Shown: piece by piece, positions 14,355 to 15,845 of the stretch | Numbering within the stretch: the first letter of the stretch is position 1 | How the letters are laid out: every line of letters starts with the position of its first letter | Assembly: GCA_016191895.1 (NCBI GenBank) | Contig: JACPVD010000223.1 | Coordinates: forward strand, 1-15,845 | Reading direction: 5' to 3' | Source of the DNA: Chloroflexota bacterium | GTDB lineage: Bacteria; Chloroflexota; Anaerolineae; Anaerolineales; Villigracilaceae | DNA: 15,845 nucleotides | Program-made: the position numbers and the translations under genes | The notes under the pieces: model-generated | What the model was told of the DNA's origin: nothing | The model's input: the letters and a program-made list of their open reading frames with translations, nothing else | The model's database searches: none

Positions 14355-15470
14355 ATGGGACAGGAAACACAAGTTGCTGTTTTCATTGATTACGACAACA
14401 TTGAAATCAGCGTGGAAGAAGCCTTTGGCAAAGGCACGGATGTAGACTGGAACCGCATTTTCAACTATGCCTCGCAGGTCGGGCGGGTGATTCTGCGCCG
14501 CGCCTACGCCGACTGGGCGGAAGCCGCCAACAAACAGCGCAGCCTGCTCGGCATGGGCGTGGAATTGATCCACGTCAACAGCAAGCGCGGCAAGAACGCC
14601 GCCGACATCCGCATTGTGCTGGACGCGATGGAACTGTACTACAACGGGCGCGACACGTTTACCCATGTTTTGCTCGTTTCCGGCGACGGCGATTTTACGG
14701 AACTCGTCCATCGCCTGCGCGCCAACGGCAAGACCGTGATCGGTCTGGGCATCAGCGGCACGACGGCGGATTTCCTCGTCAGCGCCTGCGACAAATTCGT
14801 CTATTACGATAAATGGCAGGGCGTGGGCAAGTTCAGAAGGGAAACGCCATCCAACGGCGGACAGAAACAACAGCAAGCCAAGCCGAACAATCCGCCCGCG
14901 CAAAAGCAGGAAAAGCCCCAGCCACAGGAGAAGCCCCAACCTCAGGAAAAAGCGCAGCCGCAGGAAAAGCCCGCGCCCAAACCCGCCGCGCCGATCTCGC
15001 CCGAAAAACGGCTGGAGCGTTACCTCAACATCCTTGCCGCGCACAAGATTCGCATGACGCCCAGCGCGAATCGTCCGCTGGTGATTTATAAAATCTACGA
15101 CATCGTCAAAGAGGACGCGGGCATTACGTTCAACCAACTGAAGGAAAAGGCGCAGGCGGTCTTTGCCAACACAAAGATCGAGCCGCAACTCGCGCTCGAT
15201 ACCGCGCATCAACTTTTCCATACCTTCTGCTTCGAGTTCGACCAAAGCGGCGACCGCATCATGGATCGCAAGATGACGATCCCCGACGATGTAAAATCCC
15301 CCGCCGACCTGCTCAACAAATGCGACCAGAAACTTTTGCAAATGATCTCAGGCGACCTCGGCGCGTCGGAAACGCTCGACAGGGAAATCGCCGCGAAAAT
15401 CCTCTACGGCGGCGCGCGCAGCCCCAGGGTCTTCGATCATATTCAGGAATTGCTGGACGCCGAAACTTAG
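14355..15470 (+). CDS. NYN-domain (LabA/DUF88-type) putative RNase with C-terminal helical domain
   Basis: The 371-residue protein starts at ATG 14355 with GGAG 4 nt upstream. Residues 5-150 are a NYN domain, a PIN-like metal-dependent nuclease fold. FIDYDNI supplies Asp12 and Asn15, NAADIRIVLDAM supplies Asp84 and Asp90, and LLVSGDGDFTEL supplies Asp111 and Asp113, so the acidic cluster is complete. Residues from about 160 to 215 are a Pro/Gln/Lys/Glu linker with a repeated QEKPQP-like unit, probably disordered. The last 155 residues (from SPEKRLERYLNIL) are mostly helical, with two possible winged-helix-like segments. They recall the RNA-binding C-termini of other NYN proteins, but I cannot name the domain. 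The likely role is RNA cleavage or turnover. A promoter for downstream DNA overlaps its 3' end. Confidence 0.88.
   Translation: MGQETQVAVFIDYDNIEISVEEAFGKGTDVDWNRIFNYASQVGRVILRRAYADWAEAANKQRSLLGMGVELIHVNSKRGKNAADIRIVLDAMELYYNGRDTFTHVLLVSGDGDFTELVHRLRANGKTVIGLGISGTTADFLVSACDKFVYYDKWQGVGKFRRETPSNGGQKQQQAKPNNPPAQKQEKPQPQEKPQPQEKAQPQEKPAPKPAAPISPEKRLERYLNILAAHKIRMTPSANRPLVIYKIYDIVKEDAGITFNQLKEKAQAVFANTKIEPQLALDTAHQLFHTFCFEFDQSGDRIMDRKMTIPDDVKSPADLLNKCDQKLLQMISGDLGASETLDREIAAKILYGGARSPRVFDHIQELLDAET
14907..14978 (+). repeat. Four tandem 18-bp units coding a Pro/Gln/Lys linker
   Basis: Units begin at 14907, 14925, 14943 and 14961. Each starts CAGGA and codes six residues of the QEKPQP type. Third-position differences show that the copies are not recent. 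The array lies in the linker of the NYN protein and keeps frame. Confidence 0.8.
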
Positions 15471-15477
15471 GTATAAT
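15450..15477 (+). promoter_or_regulatory. Promoter upstream of the small ORF and ABC-F gene
   Basis: TTGCTG (15450-15455) and a perfect TATAAT (15472-15477) are 16 bp apart. The -35 lies inside the end of the NYN gene and the -10 starts 2 bp after its stop codon. Initiation would fall at about 15484, next to the ATG at 15485. Confidence 0.65.
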
Positions 15478-15484
15478 CGCAAAC

Positions 15485-15580
15485 ATGCTTTACATCTTCA
15501 GCACAGGCAAACCCCTTTTTGCAATGGCGATCAACGGCTTCGATAACGCCGTTCCTTGTCGTATTGCGCCTGTATGCTGA
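15485..15580 (+). CDS. Possible 31-residue leader peptide before the ABC-F gene
   Basis: An ATG at 15485 opens a 31-codon frame ending in TGA at 15578-15580. It begins MLYIFSTGKPLF and ends CRIAPVC. There is no Shine-Dalgarno. The ATG lies 7 nt after the TATAAT box, so the message would be leaderless or nearly so. It stops 19 nt before a strong terminator and 88 nt before the ABC-F start. I recognise no homologue, and a frame of this size can occur by chance. The support is positional: promoter, short frame, terminator and ABC-F gene in the order of a ribosome-mediated attenuator. An inner in-frame ATG at 15524 would give 18 residues. The alternative is that the region is a small non-coding RNA. 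Confidence 0.4.
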   Translation: MLYIFSTGKPLFAMAINGFDNAVPCRIAPVC

Positions 15581-15599
15581 AAGGTCACACCGCTTTCAC

Positions 15600-15630
15600 A
15601 CGCCGCAGGCAGTCTGCGGCGTTTTTGTTT
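15600..15630 (+). terminator. Strong intrinsic terminator in the ABC-F leader (probable attenuator)
   Basis: ACGCCGCAG (15600-15608) pairs perfectly with CTGCGGCGT (15614-15622) around GCAGT, followed by TTTTTGTTT. It lies downstream of the promoter at 15450-15477 and 38 nt before the ABC-F start, so it would cut the transcript to about 145 nt unless overcome. The 3' arm can instead pair with AACGCCG at 15545-15551. Confidence 0.85.
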
Positions 15631-15636
15631 AAGTAC

Positions 15637-15654
15637 CGCAAGCTTAAGCTTGCG
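15637..15654. repeat. 18-bp perfect palindrome just before the ABC-F start
   Basis: CGCAAGCTTAAGCTTGCG is its own reverse complement and ends 14 bp before the ATG at 15669. It may be a dispersed repeat, an operator, or an RNA hairpin that limits ribosome access to the ABC-F start. Confidence 0.6.
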
Positions 15655-15668
15655 CCACGAGAATAACT

Positions 15669-15845
15669 ATGATCCAAATTCAACGCGCTAACATCACCCT
15701 CGTCCTCGGCGGCATACGTATTTTTGAGAATCTCAATTGGGAGTTTCAGCGCGGACAAAAGATCGGCCTTATCGGTCCGAACGGCGCGGGAAAATCGTCC
15801 CTGTTCAAGCTGATCGAAGGCGAGCATTCGCCCGAACTGGGCGGA
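15669..15845 (+). CDS. ABC-F type ATP-binding cassette protein, N-terminal 59 residues only
   Basis: The frame opens at ATG 15669 and is still open at the window edge. The visible part is the start of an ATP-binding cassette: strands MIQIQRANITLVLGGIRIF and ENLNWEFQRGQKIGLIG, then Walker A GPNGAGKSS (36-44) and LFKLIEGEHSPELGG. There is no membrane segment. The wording of this N-terminus (GGIRIFENLNWEF, SPELGG) is that of the first domain of ABC-F proteins, soluble tandem ATPases that bind the ribosomal E site and relieve stalling or give antibiotic resistance. The second domain and the linker, which would prove the family, lie outside the window. The ribosome binding site (ACGAGAA) is weak. 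Its leader contains a terminator and a possible leader peptide. Confidence 0.8.
   Translation, partial: MIQIQRANITLVLGGIRIFENLNWEFQRGQKIGLIGPNGAGKSSLFKLIEGEHSPELGG

Noticed and set aside
14334-15341. 335-codon minus-strand frame opposite the NYN gene
   Set aside because: The plus strand has a ribosome binding site, a complete acidic nuclease centre and its own promoter. The antisense frame has Leu/Arg runs arising from the tandem repeat.

Overview
The window reads as a contiguous chromosomal piece from a GC-rich bacterium. It most resembles a member of the Chloroflexota, class Anaerolineae. That placement is an inference. It rests on the lipoprotein with a long Ala/Thr/Glu/Pro linker after the lipobox, on short GC-rich hairpin repeats of a kind I associate with that class, and on the overall style of the genes. 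There is no rRNA, tRNA, CRISPR array, prophage or plasmid gene, and no transposase.

Left third (1-6480, minus strand). A partial FAD-dependent oxidoreductase runs off the left edge. To its right lies a complete branched-chain amino acid (or related amide) ABC importer in the order livK-livH-livM-livG-livF, reading right to left. It has a strong sigma70-type promoter at 6452-6480, a leader of about 190 nt, a strong hairpin between livK and livH, and a shared bidirectional terminator at 826-860. LivK captures substrate outside the cell, LivH and LivM form the channel, and LivG and LivF hydrolyse ATP.

Middle (6616-10336). A stand-alone cyclic-nucleotide-binding-domain protein is followed by a 152-bp element. 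That element has 21-bp imperfect terminal inverted repeats and an 8-bp target-site duplication, so it is a transposase-less MITE-like insertion. It sits 3 bp past the stop codon of a secreted LysM/M23 peptidase. That gene overlaps a DUF192 gene, which follows a receiver-only response regulator. The regulator is divergent from an exodeoxyribonuclease III gene (xth), and a 14-bp perfect palindrome lies between them.

Right third (10449-15845). ftsH has an extended -10 promoter, starts at GTG and ends at a terminator. It is followed by a membrane-anchored NAGPA-type phosphodiester glycosidase. That gene converges with a RecB/Cas4-type PD-(D/E)XK nuclease carrying an iron-sulfur cysteine set, whose coding sequence contains a 33-bp palindromic repeat in frame. 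Divergent from the nuclease is a NYN-domain putative RNase with a Pro/Gln/Lys tandem-repeat linker. The window ends in the first 59 codons of an ABC-F type ATPase.

The most interesting feature is the 198-bp gap before the ABC-F gene. It holds, in order, a promoter, a 31-codon ORF starting about where transcription should start, mutually exclusive hairpins, a near-perfect intrinsic terminator and an 18-bp palindrome. This is the layout of ribosome-mediated attenuation known upstream of antibiotic-responsive ABC-F genes in Firmicutes. The other points worth following are the MITE, the livK leader with a Shine-Dalgarno sequence that has no start codon, and the repeat inside the nuclease gene.
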